64,000 bases of DNA from NCBI RefSeq assembly GCF_003315075.1, contig NZ_QNRJ01000010.1, positions 1-64,000 on the forward strand, read 5' to 3'. Every line of letters begins with the position of its first letter. Positions within the stretch are counted from its first letter, which is position 1. Of the stretch, positions 1-7,903 are shown piece after piece. The notes under the pieces were generated by a model. That model saw only the letters and a list, made by a program, of their open reading frames with translations. It made no database searches and had not been told where the DNA came from. Both the position numbers and the translations under genes were made by a program. Source of the DNA: Rossellomorea aquimaris (GTDB lineage Bacteria > Bacillota > Bacilli > Bacillales > Bacillaceae_B).

Positions 1-74
1 AGGATTAGCTCAGCTGGGAGAGCATCTGCCTTACAAGCAGAGGGTCGGCGGTTCGATCCCGTCATCCTCCACCA
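1..74 (+). tRNA. tRNA-Val (anticodon TAC), 5' end cut by window edge
   Basis: Cloverleaf with anticodon loop CTTACAA gives anticodon TAC (Val). The 3' acceptor arm ATCCTCC would pair with GGAGGAT, but only AGGAT is inside the window, so two 5' bases are missing. The T arm GGTTCGATCCC and an encoded CCA (72-74) are present. Confidence 0.95.
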
Positions 75-173
75 AGTTTTTTTACGCAAGTAAAAAAACC
101 AAAGGTTTTTGCGTCAGCAAAATATCTTTCCATGAACTGCTTTCATTACGCAGTATTCATCACAAGTATATAC
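75..173. repeat. tRNA spacer with two short T-arm/A-arm hairpins
   Basis: Directly after the tRNA-Val CCA is a hairpin TTTTTTTAC-GCAA-GTAAAAAAA (GNRA-type loop), then TTTTTGC-GTCA-GCAAAA. Both have a T-rich 5' arm and an A-rich 3' arm, the same design as the three hairpins after tRNA-Ala at 697-780. They lack a T-run after the stem on the + strand, so they are not classical terminators. A role in tRNA precursor processing or spacing is only a guess. Confidence 0.6.
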
Positions 174-249
<76 letters not shown>

Positions 250-262
250 TTTTTTTTTAGCT

Positions 263-346
263 GGAGGGGTAGCGAAGTGGCTAAACGCGGCGGACTGTAA
301 ATCCGCTCCTTCGGGTTCGGCAGTTCGAATCTGCCCCCCTCCACCA
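263..346 (+). tRNA. tRNA-Tyr (anticodon GTA)
   Basis: Long-variable-arm (class II) tRNA of 84 nt. Acceptor GGAGGGG pairs with CCCCTCC, anticodon loop CTGTAAA gives GTA (Tyr), the variable arm is GCTCCTTCGGGTTCGGC-like, and CCA is encoded at 344-346. Confidence 0.95.
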
Positions 347-412
347 TTGTATATTCAAGTGTAAAATGGACATCCTATAAATGTCCCTTTTTTATGCCAT
401 TAAAGTAATTAT

Positions 413-487
413 TGGGCTATAGCCAAGCGGTAAGGCATCGCACTTTGACTGCGACATGCGTTGGTTCGAATCCAGCTAGCCCAGCCA
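413..487 (+). tRNA. tRNA-Gln (anticodon TTG)
   Basis: Acceptor TGGGCTA pairs with TAGCCCA. Anticodon loop CTTTGAC gives TTG (Gln). T arm GGTTCGAATCC and encoded CCA are present. The first acceptor base is U, normal for tRNA-Gln. Confidence 0.95.
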
Positions 488-491
488 TTAC

Positions 492-564
492 GAGCCATTA
501 GCTCAGTTGGTAGAGCATCTGACTTTTAATCAGAGGGTCGAAGGTTCGAATCCTTCATGGCTCA
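492..564 (+). tRNA. tRNA-Lys (anticodon TTT), no encoded CCA
   Basis: Acceptor GAGCCAT pairs with ATGGCTC. Anticodon loop CTTTTAA gives TTT (Lys). The bases after the discriminator A are TCA, not CCA, unlike the neighbouring tRNAs, so the mature 3' end must be made by the CCA-adding enzyme after trimming. Confidence 0.93.
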
Positions 565-620
565 TCACACATTTTCTCACATCGCAAGGTGTGGGAATTT
601 CTCTATAATCTAAAACATAT

Positions 621-696
621 GGGGCCTTAGCTCAGCTGGGAGAGCGCCTGCTTTGCACGCAGGAGGTCAGCGGTTCGATCCCGCTAGGCTCCACCA
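621..696 (+). tRNA. tRNA-Ala (anticodon TGC)
   Basis: Acceptor GGGGCCT pairs with AGGCTCC, with one G-U pair that matches the typical tRNA-Ala identity element. Anticodon loop TTTGCAC gives TGC (Ala). CCA is encoded at 694-696. Confidence 0.95.
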
Positions 697-780
697 AGAT
701 TTTTTGCGAGAGCAAAATAATTAGATTTTTTGCGAGAGCAAAATAATCTTCATTGATTTTTTTTTGCAAAAGCAAAATAT
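697..780. repeat. Three tandem TTTTGC-N4-GCAAAA hairpins
   Basis: Two near-identical 25-26 bp direct repeats (697-722 and 723-748) each hold TTTTGC-GAGA-GCAAAA. A third, diverged copy at about 753-780 has the loop AAAA. They follow the tRNA-Ala CCA at once, as similar hairpins follow tRNA-Val. Uncertain whether they act in transcription or processing; the arm polarity is wrong for a + strand intrinsic terminator. Confidence 0.65.
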
Positions 781-1103
781 CTATCCGCTTACGAAGCGTC
801 AGCGGAGTAAAGTAACCATACATACGACATGATTAAACCTTGAATCTTTTAGGAGATTTGAGGTTTTTTTGTTTGTGGTAGACAAGTAGGTACAAAAATC
901 GTCTTATCCTCAGGAAAATCATTTCAAATTTCCCACATTTGTTTTCAAATCTAAGATTTTATTTTTCAATCGCTTTTTACCACGGACCGCCATCCACAAT
1001 CAATTTTACACTAGCACTTTCTTCTAAAACCCGCCTACATAATCTTACACCAATCCACAGAAAACCCCTCTACACACGCATATATATACACAATCCTGTC
1101 CAG
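781..1103. other. Non-coding stretch between tRNA cluster and arginase gene
   Basis: Low-complexity AT-rich sequence. A short open frame at 939-1121 has no ribosome binding site and an unusual His/Thr/Tyr-rich composition, so I do not call it a gene. No clear structured RNA is seen apart from the hairpins just upstream and the promoter just downstream. Confidence 0.5.
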
Positions 1104-1133
1104 TTGAACCATGGCTCATAGTATGGATAGAAT
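1104..1133 (+). promoter_or_regulatory. Putative SigA promoter for rocF
   Basis: TTGAAC (1104-1109), 18-bp spacer, TAGAAT (1128-1133). It lies about 38 bp upstream of the rocF start. Prediction by consensus only. Confidence 0.5.
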
Positions 1134-1170
1134 AGAGATGTAAATAAATTTCGAATTGGGGGAATTTTTC

Positions 1171-2073
1171 ATGAAGAAAAATATTTCTATTATTGGTGTA
1201 CCGATGGATTTAGGGCAAATGCGTAGAGGCGTGGATATGGGGCCGAGTGCGATCCGTTACGCCGGGATTGTTGAGCGTCTTGAGAACCTTGGATATGACA
1301 TTAAAGACTTGGGTGATATCGAGATTGGCCAGGCTGAGCGAGTACATAATAATCCTGATACGAATCTGCGTAATTTGAAAGCGGTTGCTGAAGCTAGCGA
1401 GACGTTGGCTGGTAAGGTGAACGATGTAATCGGGAGTGGAGATTTCCCATTAATCTTTGGCGGAGACCACAGTATTGCGATCGGAACATTGGCTGGTGTG
1501 TCTCCTCACTATGAAAACCTAGGTGTGATTTGGTATGATGCACACGGTGATTTGAATACAGGGGATACGTCTCCGTCAGGGAACATCCATGGAATGCCTC
1601 TTGCGGTAAGCCTGGGCATCGGCCATGAAGAGTTGACAGGTATCGGGCAGAGTTCACCAAAGATCAAGCCTGAGAATATTGTCATTATTGGAGCTCGTTC
1701 TTTAGATGAAGGAGAAAGAGAGTTAATTAAAGAAAAAGGCATTAAAGTATATACGATGCATGAAATCGATCGCCTTGGTATGACGAAGGTAATGGAAGAG
1801 TCCATTGACTACTTGAAGGACAGAACGGATGGAGTCCATTTATCACTTGATTTAGATGGATTGGATCCAAGCGATGCTCCTGGGGTAGGAACTCCTGTTC
1901 TTGGTGGAATAAGCTACCGTGAGAGTCACTTAGCGATGGAGATGCTGGAAGAGTCAGGATTGATTACATCTGCAGAATTTGTTGAGGTAAATCCTATCCT
2001 CGATGAGAAGAATAAAACGGCTACTGTTGCTGTAGCGTTGATGGGATCACTATTTGGAGAAAAATTACTATAA
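1171..2073 (+). CDS. rocF: Arginase
   Basis: Ureohydrolase family enzyme that hydrolyses L-arginine to ornithine and urea in the cytoplasm, using a binuclear Mn(II) centre. The 300-residue protein has the family metal motifs in order: GGDHS near residue 98, DAHGDLN near 123, SGNIHGMP near 137, SLDLDGLDP near 225 and EVNP near 272. Length is typical of bacterial arginases. I chose ATG 1171 over the in-frame TTG 1156 because TTGGGGGAA (1155-1163) is a good ribosome binding site for it. It has its own promoter and a terminator behind it. Arginase beside sigW is an arrangement I associate with several bacilli, whereas in B. subtilis rocF sits with rocDE. Confidence 0.95.
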   Translation: MKKNISIIGVPMDLGQMRRGVDMGPSAIRYAGIVERLENLGYDIKDLGDIEIGQAERVHNNPDTNLRNLKAVAEASETLAGKVNDVIGSGDFPLIFGGDHSIAIGTLAGVSPHYENLGVIWYDAHGDLNTGDTSPSGNIHGMPLAVSLGIGHEELTGIGQSSPKIKPENIVIIGARSLDEGERELIKEKGIKVYTMHEIDRLGMTKVMEESIDYLKDRTDGVHLSLDLDGLDPSDAPGVGTPVLGGISYRESHLAMEMLEESGLITSAEFVEVNPILDEKNKTATVAVALMGSLFGEKLL

Positions 2074-2088
2074 TCTAAAGCAAAAAAA

Positions 2089-2121
2089 TAAGGCTGGGAA
2101 CCCTTCAAGGTTCTCAGCCTT
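2089..2121. terminator. Convergent terminator between rocF and the Spo0E-like gene
   Basis: Hairpin AAGGCTGGGAACC / GGTTCTCAGCCTT with a 6-nt loop. Read on the minus strand the stem is followed by ATTTTTTT, a strong intrinsic terminator for the minus-strand gene. On the + strand the downstream T content is weaker but it may still serve rocF. Confidence 0.8.
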
Positions 2122-2134
2122 CATCTATTTCCCT

Positions 2135-2296
2135 TCAATAGTGCTTGACCACTTGGTATTGATTCAATAGATCGTCAAGACGAGTACTCAAATCGACTAC
2201 TTGCTCGTCGGCAAAGGATGACTTTAATGCTAGTTCGACCATTTGGCGACGGCAGTCTTCAATTTGAAATAATAAATCATTCATCTTTCCCCTCAT
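2135..2296 (-). CDS. Spo0E-like aspartyl-phosphate phosphatase family small protein
   Basis: A 53-residue protein read from ATG 2296 with the ribosome binding site GGGAGG 8 nt upstream on the minus strand. The middle reads IEDCRRQMVELAL and then LSTRLDDLLNQY, the two-helix pattern of the Spo0E family, whose signature is S-x3-D (here S37-TRL-D41). Proteins of this family dephosphorylate Spo0A-P and so delay sporulation; that activity is inferred from family membership. Length matches short members such as YnzD and YisI. It sits alone, opposite in direction to rocF and sigW, with a strong terminator on its own strand. Confidence 0.85.
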   Translation of the reverse strand: MRGKMNDLLFQIEDCRRQMVELALKSSFADEQVVDLSTRLDDLLNQYQVVKHY

Positions 2297-2402
2297 TTCG
2301 AGATCCTCCCACAATAGAAATAATTAGTTCCTTTATACCCTTTTTCTAATAATTGTAAACATTTTTCCTGGAAAATTTGTTAGGATAGTAATATAAAAAA
2401 TT

Positions 2403-2429
2403 TGAAACCTTTTGATAGGAAGTTACGTA
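2403..2429 (+). promoter_or_regulatory. SigW-dependent autoregulatory promoter of sigW-rsiW
   Basis: TGAAAC (2403-2408), 17-bp spacer, CGTA (2426-2429): the extracytoplasmic-function SigW consensus, placed 35 bp upstream of the sigW start. The spacer, beginning CTTTTGA, also resembles the known B. subtilis sigW promoter. Confidence 0.92.
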
Positions 2430-2463
2430 TATAAATATAGCCGCATAGAGCGGAGGTTGTGAA

Positions 2464-3027
2464 ATGGAAGCGTTAGTGAAAAAGCGGATTAAGCAAGTAT
2501 TGAAAGGTGATCAGAACGCCTTTGCCGAATTAGTCGAGCTTTATAAGGATAAAGTGTTCCAAATCTGCTACCGGATGCTTGGAAATCGTCATGAAGCAGA
2601 GGATATTGCCCAAGAGGCTTTTATCAGGGCATATGTCAATATTGAAACCTTTAATCAGAAGAGAAAGTTTTCGACCTGGCTATTCAGGATAGCGACGAAT
2701 CTTTGTATCGACAGGATCCGTAAGAAGAAACCGGATTATTTCTTAGATGCTGAGGTAGCGGGGACTGAGGGATTGACGATGTACTCGCAAGTGGCTGCGG
2801 ATGTTCAGTTGCCGGAAGAAGAAGTGGAGAATATGGAGCTTCAGGAAACCATTCAGAAGGAAATTTCCAAGTTGCCCGAGAAGTATCGGTCGGTCATTGT
2901 TTTAAAATATATCGAGGAGCTTCCTCTTCAAGAAATCAGCGAGATATTGGATCTACCCCTGGGAACGGTTAAAACGAGAGTACATAGGGGGCGTGAAGCT
3001 CTCCGTAAACAATTAAGATCACTGTAG
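2464..3027 (+). CDS. sigW: ECF RNA polymerase sigma factor SigW
   Basis: Group IV sigma factor directing the cell-envelope and antimicrobial-peptide stress regulon. The 187-residue protein equals the B. subtilis SigW length. Region 2 (about residues 20-85, with the AEDIAQEAFIRAY and TWLFRIATNLCIDRIRK stretches) binds core polymerase and the -10 element. Region 4 (about 130-185, LPLQEISEILDLPLGTVKTRVHRGRE) is the -35-binding helix-turn-helix. GCGGAGG precedes the ATG. It is co-transcribed with its anti-sigma factor 15 bp downstream and driven by a SigW promoter, giving positive autoregulation. Confidence 0.97.
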   Translation: MEALVKKRIKQVLKGDQNAFAELVELYKDKVFQICYRMLGNRHEAEDIAQEAFIRAYVNIETFNQKRKFSTWLFRIATNLCIDRIRKKKPDYFLDAEVAGTEGLTMYSQVAADVQLPEEEVENMELQETIQKEISKLPEKYRSVIVLKYIEELPLQEISEILDLPLGTVKTRVHRGREALRKQLRSL

Positions 3028-3042
3028 AGAGGGTGAGTGAAT

Positions 3043-3675
3043 ATGAAACCTTGTCCTGAAGAAATCATCGAGTATATGCACGATTATTTAGATGGAGATT
3101 TAAATAGAGAAAAAGAAGAAATGCTGAAGCATCATTTACAGGAATGCAGTGAGTGTCAGCATCATTTTCATGAGCTGAAAAAAGCGATTGCGTTTGTACA
3201 GAGCACGTCTCATATTAGTGCTTCTGCAGACTTTACGGATAAAGTCATGTCAAGATTGCCGAAAGAGAAGAAGAAAGTGGGCGTTGAGAGGTGGTTCCGC
3301 CACCATCCGCTACTTACGGCTGCGGCCCTATTCCTTTTCTTTATGACCGGCAGCTTCTTAACTTCATGGAATGACGATCAGGATTTTTCATTTACAAAGA
3401 ATGCGAAGTTAGTGGTTCAGGATCATACGGTTGTGGTGCCTGAGGGGGAAGTCGTGAATGGAGATCTGACGGTCCGGAATGGTGATGTGAAAATTGAAGG
3501 AAAAGTAACGGGGAATGTCACGGTCATTAACGGAAAGCAGTATCTGGCTTCAGCGGGAAGCGTGACTGGAGAAATCCATGAAATCGATGCGGCCTTTGGG
3601 TGGCTTTGGTACCAGATCAAAAAAGGGGCTAAAGACACGGTGGATTGGGGAAATTCGCAACTTGAAGAAAAGTAG
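3043..3675 (+). CDS. rsiW: Anti-sigma-W factor RsiW
   Basis: Single-pass membrane protein that holds SigW inactive until regulated proteolysis under envelope stress. The zinc-binding anti-sigma motif is visible as H31-x3-C35-x2-C38, followed by a cytoplasmic linker, one membrane segment at about residues 87-107 and an extracytoplasmic domain of about 100 residues. The outer part contains short beta-rich repeats of the pattern NGD-L-T-V-x-NGD. I chose ATG 3043; an in-frame GTG lies two codons upstream. Length (210) agrees with B. subtilis RsiW. A terminator follows. Confidence 0.95.
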   Translation: MKPCPEEIIEYMHDYLDGDLNREKEEMLKHHLQECSECQHHFHELKKAIAFVQSTSHISASADFTDKVMSRLPKEKKKVGVERWFRHHPLLTAAALFLFFMTGSFLTSWNDDQDFSFTKNAKLVVQDHTVVVPEGEVVNGDLTVRNGDVKIEGKVTGNVTVINGKQYLASAGSVTGEIHEIDAAFGWLWYQIKKGAKDTVDWGNSQLEEK

Positions 3676-3719
3676 GATAAAATAGAGGGGATGGAAGTAA
3701 GGTCCGTCCCTAAGAAGGA

Positions 3720-3750
3720 CTGACATGTATGAATCCATGTCGGTTTTTTT
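3720..3750 (+). terminator. Terminator of sigW-rsiW
   Basis: Stem CTGACATG / CATGTCGG with an 8-nt loop, followed by seven T. Confidence 0.9.
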
Positions 3751-3829
3751 ATGTATAAACGTGAGTTCATGAATAGAAGAGAAAGAATCATGAAGCCGTG
3801 GGTGTCTTTCATTTGACAGTAATAAAATA

Positions 3830-3838
3830 TGCTATAAT
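3830..3838 (+). promoter_or_regulatory. Extended -10 promoter for cdaA operon
   Basis: TGCTATAAT, an extended -10 element, lies about 70 bp upstream of cdaA. A TTGACA at 3813-3818 is only 14 bp away, too close for a normal -35, so the extended -10 may dominate. Confidence 0.6.
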
Positions 3839-3910
3839 AGGAACGTTACGAAAATGGAGAAGCCACACATGGCGGCTTACGCTTTCGATTAAGCTATTGG
3901 AGGATGTAAT

Positions 3911-4747
3911 ATGCCGTTTATCGATATTTTTTCGGATTACTCCGCGCTGGATTATGTCTCGGATATAGTAGATATACTCGTAGTATGGTTTGTAATCTAT
4001 AAACTGATCATGCTGATAAAAGGAACGAAAGCAGTACAATTATTAAAAGGTATTTTTGTCATTATCATTGTAAGAGGACTTAGTAGTATCTTTGGATTGG
4101 ATACACTGGGGTGGATGATGGAGCAAGCCCTCACTTGGGGGTTCCTGGCGATTATCATCATCTTCCAGCCAGAACTCCGCAGAGCCCTTGAACAATTGGG
4201 AAGGGGCCGTTTATTCTCAAGGACGGGGCTGCAGGAAGAAGAAGAGCAGGAGCAGATGATCGAAGCAATGACGAAAGCCGTAAGCTATATGGCAAAACGT
4301 CGAATTGGTGCCCTCCTTACTCTCGAACGGGAAACAGGGATGAGTGATTATATTGAAACAGGTATCCCACTCGATGCCAAGATTACGTCCCAGTTGCTCA
4401 TTAATATCTTTATTCCCAATACGCCTCTTCATGATGGAGCTGTTATCCTTCAAAAGAATCAAATTGCTGCAGCGGCTTGTTATCTTCCCTTATCGGAAAG
4501 CCCGTTCATTTCGAAAGAATTGGGAACAAGACACCGGGCAGCACTTGGTGTCAGTGAGGTAACAGATAGTATTACGATTGTGGTATCAGAAGAAACGGGA
4601 GCTATCTCCATTACAAAAAATGGAGAGTTACATCGCGACCTCTCTTTGGAGCGCTTCACAGAAATTCTTATGGTAGAGCTCATTGGCGATAAGACAAATG
4701 CTTCCTCGACGAAATGGAGTTTTAGGGGGAAGAAAGAAAATGGATAA
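3911..4747 (+). CDS. cdaA: Diadenylate cyclase CdaA
   Basis: Membrane enzyme that makes cyclic di-AMP from two ATP, controlling potassium and osmolyte balance and wall homeostasis. Three N-terminal membrane segments (about residues 12-95) are followed by the DAC domain with its catalytic DGA motif near residue 175 and RHR near 207. Length 278 is close to the B. subtilis protein. GGAGG precedes the ATG. The stop overlaps the start of cdaR, and glmM follows: the conserved cdaA-cdaR-glmM operon, in which both partners modulate the cyclase. Confidence 0.97.
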   Translation: MPFIDIFSDYSALDYVSDIVDILVVWFVIYKLIMLIKGTKAVQLLKGIFVIIIVRGLSSIFGLDTLGWMMEQALTWGFLAIIIIFQPELRRALEQLGRGRLFSRTGLQEEEEQEQMIEAMTKAVSYMAKRRIGALLTLERETGMSDYIETGIPLDAKITSQLLINIFIPNTPLHDGAVILQKNQIAAAACYLPLSESPFISKELGTRHRAALGVSEVTDSITIVVSEETGAISITKNGELHRDLSLERFTEILMVELIGDKTNASSTKWSFRGKKENG

Positions 4748-5981
4748 ATTCATGGAAAGTCGTTGGTTCATGCGAATTGTGGGGCTGATGTTAGCATTCA
4801 TTCTCTATCTGTCCGTCAACTTTGATGATATTCAGAAGACGGCTAACAACAATAACGGCAACTCTCAAGATGCGATTGAAACGATCCAGGACGTCCCGCT
4901 TGAAGTTTTCTATGATCGTGAGAATTTAGAAGTGAGCGGCTTGCCTGATACGGTGAATGTGACTGTAGAAGGATCTAAAGCGATTGTGCAACAAGCCAAA
5001 CAAGTGAAGGATTTCAGGGTCTATGTAGACTTAAATGAGATCGGTATCGGTGAGCATCAGGTGAAAATAAAGATAGATAATATTTCTGAAAAACTCGATG
5101 TGAAACTCGATCCAGATACTGTCAATATATCGGTTCAAGAAAAGGTAACCGAAGAATTTGCGATTGAACCTCAATTCAATGAGAGTATTTTATCCAATGG
5201 ATATGAAGCAGAAGGACTGGCTGTCGATCCGAAAACGGTGAAAGTGACGGGCTCTAAGGATGAAGTGGAACGGATTGCCTATGTCATAGCCACCCTTGAT
5301 CTTGATGAGGAAATCAATGAGAATGTGACAAGGGAAGCCAGGGTGCAAGTCTTAGACCGTGAGTATAATAAATTAGATGTTCAAATTGATCCGGAAGTGG
5401 TCGATGTGACCGTTTCGGTTGTAAACAAAAGTAAGAGTGTACCCGTGACGATTAAGCAAAAAGGCAGTCTTCCAGAAGGGACGACGCTGGAGTCGATTTC
5501 AATTGATCCTAAAGAGGCAACCATTTTCGGCAGACAGGATGTACTGGACACAGTAGAAGAGCTGCTTGCAGAAATAGACCTTTCTAAGATTACGAAGGAT
5601 TCAACCATTACGGTACCACTCGCCCTGCAAGATGGCTTAAATAAAGTGGCTCCTGAAGAAGTTAAGGTGAAGGTTGATGTCAACACAACCGAGGAAAAGA
5701 GCCTATCAGGTCTTGAAATCACCCCACAAGGATTAGCCGAAGAATATGAATATACCATCATGTCACCTGAAGAAGGTGTCGTCGATGTAGCGATGAAAGG
5801 TCAGAATGCACAGGTGAGCAAAGTGACGAAAGAAGACTTCTCACTTGCTCTTGATCTTTCAGGGCTCGAGCCCGGTGAACATGAGGTGGAAATAGAGGCA
5901 GAAGGACCGGAAGATATTGAATGGACCCTGTCTCAGCAAACAGTGAAAGTAGAAATTAAAGAAAAGAACACATCAGCATAA
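4740..5981 (+). CDS. cdaR: CdaA regulatory protein CdaR (YbbR domains)
   Basis: Extracytoplasmic partner of the diadenylate cyclase. One N-terminal membrane anchor (about residues 8-27, [15 protein letters not shown]) is followed by tandem YbbR repeats of roughly 80 residues rich in beta strands; I count four by the recurring DPxxVxVxG-type boundaries. The ATG at 4740 overlaps the end of cdaA by 8 nt, with GGGGGAAG just upstream. The protein modulates CdaA activity in B. subtilis and Listeria; that role is carried over from family knowledge. Confidence 0.95.
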   Translation: MDKFMESRWFMRIVGLMLAFILYLSVNFDDIQKTANNNNGNSQDAIETIQDVPLEVFYDRENLEVSGLPDTVNVTVEGSKAIVQQAKQVKDFRVYVDLNEIGIGEHQVKIKIDNISEKLDVKLDPDTVNISVQEKVTEEFAIEPQFNESILSNGYEAEGLAVDPKTVKVTGSKDEVERIAYVIATLDLDEEINENVTREARVQVLDREYNKLDVQIDPEVVDVTVSVVNKSKSVPVTIKQKGSLPEGTTLESISIDPKEATIFGRQDVLDTVEELLAEIDLSKITKDSTITVPLALQDGLNKVAPEEVKVKVDVNTTEEKSLSGLEITPQGLAEEYEYTIMSPEEGVVDVAMKGQNAQVSKVTKEDFSLALDLSGLEPGEHEVEIEAEGPEDIEWTLSQQTVKVEIKEKNTSA

Positions 5982-6006
5982 GAGCTGTAAAAAGGAGAGA
6001 ATGACA

Positions 6007-7356
6007 ATGGGTAAGTATTTTGGAACTGATGGAGTAAGAGGTGTAGCGAACACAGAATTAACACCGGAATTAGCATTTAAGCTTGGACGTTTTGGTGGTT
6101 ATGTTCTGACAAAGGATGCTACGCGCCCCAAAATATTGATTGGAAGAGATACTCGAATTTCCGGACATATGCTGGAAGGAGCTCTTGTAGCCGGACTTCT
6201 ATCAATTGGTGCTGAAGTGATGCGCTTAGGTGTCATTTCAACTCCAGGGGTAGCTTACTTAACAAAAGCGTTAGGGGCTCAAGCTGGTGTCATGATTTCA
6301 GCTTCTCATAATCCTGTAGGGGATAACGGAATTAAATTCTTCGGACCGGATGGTTTCAAGTTATCGGATGACCAGGAAAATGAAATTGAAGATCTATTAG
6401 ATCAAACAGTTGATCAGCTTCCTCGTCCAATTGGTGCTGATTTAGGACAAGTAAGTGACTATTTCGAAGGCGGACAAAAATATCTGCAGTATTTAAAGCA
6501 GTCAGTAGACGAAGATTTCGATGGTTTACATATTGCGTTAGATTGTGCACATGGTGCAACATCCGCTCTGGCTACTCATCTGTTTGCTGATTTGGACGCT
6601 GACATCTCGACGATGGGAGCATCACCAAACGGGTTGAACATCAATGAAGGAGTTGGATCTACCCACCCTGAAACACTTGCTGAGATGGTGAAAGAAAAAG
6701 GGGCAGACCTGGGGCTTGCCTTTGATGGTGATGGGGACCGTATTATCGCAATCGATGAGCATGGACAAATCGTCGATGGTGACCAGATCATGTACATCTG
6801 CGGTAAATACTTGAAGTCACAAGGTCAGTTAAAACAGTCTACAGTCGTATCTACAGTCATGAGTAATCTTGGCTTCCATAAAGGGCTTGAAGAGAATGGG
6901 ATCCAAAGCATTCAAACGGCGGTTGGAGATCGTTATGTAGTGGAAGAAATGAAGAAACACGGCTATACTCTTGGCGGTGAGCAATCAGGCCACATCATCT
7001 TCCTGGAGTACAATACAACAGGAGACGGTCTGTTAACGGGTATCCAACTTGTAAACATTATGAAAATGACGGATAAATCATTATCTGAACTAGCGGGAGA
7101 AATGCAAAAGTTCCCACAAAAACTTGTGAATGTACGAGTGACAGACAAGCACCATGTAACGGATAATGAAACGGTTAAAAAAGTGATTCAAAAGGTTGAA
7201 GAAGAAATGAACGGAAATGGCCGTATCCTTGTTCGTCCTTCTGGAACGGAGCCGTTAGTGCGTGTGATGGCAGAAGCTCCTACTGAAGAACTTTGTGATC
7301 GATATGTAAATGAAATCGTACAAGTTGTTGATGAAGAAATGGGTCTGAACGAATAG
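6007..7356 (+). CDS. glmM: Phosphoglucosamine mutase GlmM
   Basis: Converts glucosamine-6-phosphate to glucosamine-1-phosphate for UDP-GlcNAc synthesis. The 449-residue enzyme has the phosphoserine loop SASHNP (catalytic Ser near 100), the Mg-binding DGDGDR near 240-245 and the phosphate-binding RPSGTEP near 411. Both ATG 6001 and ATG 6007 are possible; 6007 gives 9-nt spacing from AAGGAG and starts [12 protein letters not shown] like other Bacillus GlmM. It closes the cdaA operon and binds CdaA as an inhibitor in relatives, coupling wall precursor and c-di-AMP levels. Confidence 0.97.
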   Translation: MGKYFGTDGVRGVANTELTPELAFKLGRFGGYVLTKDATRPKILIGRDTRISGHMLEGALVAGLLSIGAEVMRLGVISTPGVAYLTKALGAQAGVMISASHNPVGDNGIKFFGPDGFKLSDDQENEIEDLLDQTVDQLPRPIGADLGQVSDYFEGGQKYLQYLKQSVDEDFDGLHIALDCAHGATSALATHLFADLDADISTMGASPNGLNINEGVGSTHPETLAEMVKEKGADLGLAFDGDGDRIIAIDEHGQIVDGDQIMYICGKYLKSQGQLKQSTVVSTVMSNLGFHKGLEENGIQSIQTAVGDRYVVEEMKKHGYTLGGEQSGHIIFLEYNTTGDGLLTGIQLVNIMKMTDKSLSELAGEMQKFPQKLVNVRVTDKHHVTDNETVKKVIQKVEEEMNGNGRILVRPSGTEPLVRVMAEAPTEELCDRYVNEIVQVVDEEMGLNE

Positions 7357-7364
7357 TGGAATTA

Positions 7365-7402
7365 ATATGCATAAGGGGTCAATACGTGCCTCTTATGCAT
7401 AT
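7365..7402 (+). terminator. Probable terminator of cdaA-cdaR-glmM
   Basis: Inverted repeat ATATGCATAAG / CTTATGCATAT with a loop of about 14 nt just after the glmM stop. The T-run is poor (TTTAAT), so this may act as a weak terminator or an mRNA 3' stabiliser. Confidence 0.55.
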
Positions 7403-7537
7403 TTAATAAAGAGAGTGCTTTTGAGTATCATCGAACCACCGTTCTGAAAACCCAAGTTGATCCTTAAGGGTTTAACACTGCTCTGTTTCGGGAACATGAC
7501 AATGGGATAACAACTTCTTGTTCTTGTAAGATTTATA
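7403..7537. other. Non-coding stretch upstream of the glmS promoter
   Basis: No plausible gene on either strand. An 80-codon open frame on the minus strand (7393-7635) crosses the glmS promoter and has no ribosome binding site. I see no strong hairpin or known operator here. Confidence 0.5.
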
Positions 7538-7567
7538 TTGACTAAGGGAAACATGCTAGTGTATGAT
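7538..7567 (+). promoter_or_regulatory. Putative SigA promoter of glmS
   Basis: TTGACT (7538-7543), 18-bp spacer, TATGAT (7562-7567), about 70 bp upstream of the ribozyme core, consistent with a transcript that begins before the ribozyme. Confidence 0.7.
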
Positions 7568-7637
7568 GATTTTGTTTTCGTTTTCAAATTATATGGAAAT
7601 GAGTCAAGAAGGAAAGGTGGATAGTAAGTAATCATCC

Positions 7638-7826
7638 TTATAAAGCGCCAGGGCTAAACGATGGATACGGCAAGGATCGTTTAGTTGACGAGGTGGAGGT
7701 TTATCGAGCATTCGGCGGATGCCTCCCGGTTCGCATGTGTCACCGGACCGAAAGTTTCTTCCTTAAATCGTTGAGGCAACTTAATGGACAAAGGGAAGAA
7801 AGAAGTGGCTAATGTAAATACTAATG
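7638..7826 (+). ncRNA. glmS ribozyme (GlcN6P-responsive self-cleaving RNA)
   Basis: The 5' core AGCGCCAGGGCT places the cleavage site between A7644 and G7645. The diagnostic internal sequence GACGAGGTGGAGGTTTATCGA followed by TTCGGCGGATGCCTCCCGG is present at about 7687-7731, as in B. subtilis glmS. The P1 stem AAACGAT/ATCGTTT is extended. Binding of glucosamine-6-phosphate triggers cleavage and mRNA decay, giving feedback control of glmS. The 3' boundary is approximate. Confidence 0.96.
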
Positions 7827-7838
7827 ACAAACAGAGAT

Positions 7839-7877
7839 AAGGGGGCAAGTTGTCCCCAAAAGAGTACTTGCCCCCTT
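7839..7877 (+). other. Perfect 12-bp hairpin between ribozyme and glmS start
   Basis: AAGGGGGCAAGT (7839-7850) pairs perfectly with ACTTGCCCCCTT (7866-7877) around a 15-nt loop. It ends 11 nt before the ribosome binding site GGGAGG and 26 nt before the glmS ATG. There is no T-run, so it is unlikely to be a terminator; it could affect decay of the cleaved mRNA or translation. Confidence 0.7.
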
Positions 7878-7903
7878 GCATGTTCAGGGAGGATATATTA
7901 ATT

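Noticed and set aside
697-780. CRISPR-like tandem repeats
   Set aside because: Repeats are 25-26 bp with no spacers between them and no cas genes in the window; they are small hairpins.
939-1121. 60-codon open frame upstream of rocF
   Set aside because: No ribosome binding site, atypical composition, overlaps the likely rocF promoter.
3423-3812. 129-codon open frame antisense to rsiW
   Set aside because: Shadow of rsiW codons and extends through the sigW-rsiW terminator.
7393-7635. 80-codon open frame on the minus strand before glmS
   Set aside because: Runs across the glmS promoter, no ribosome binding site, no recognisable features.
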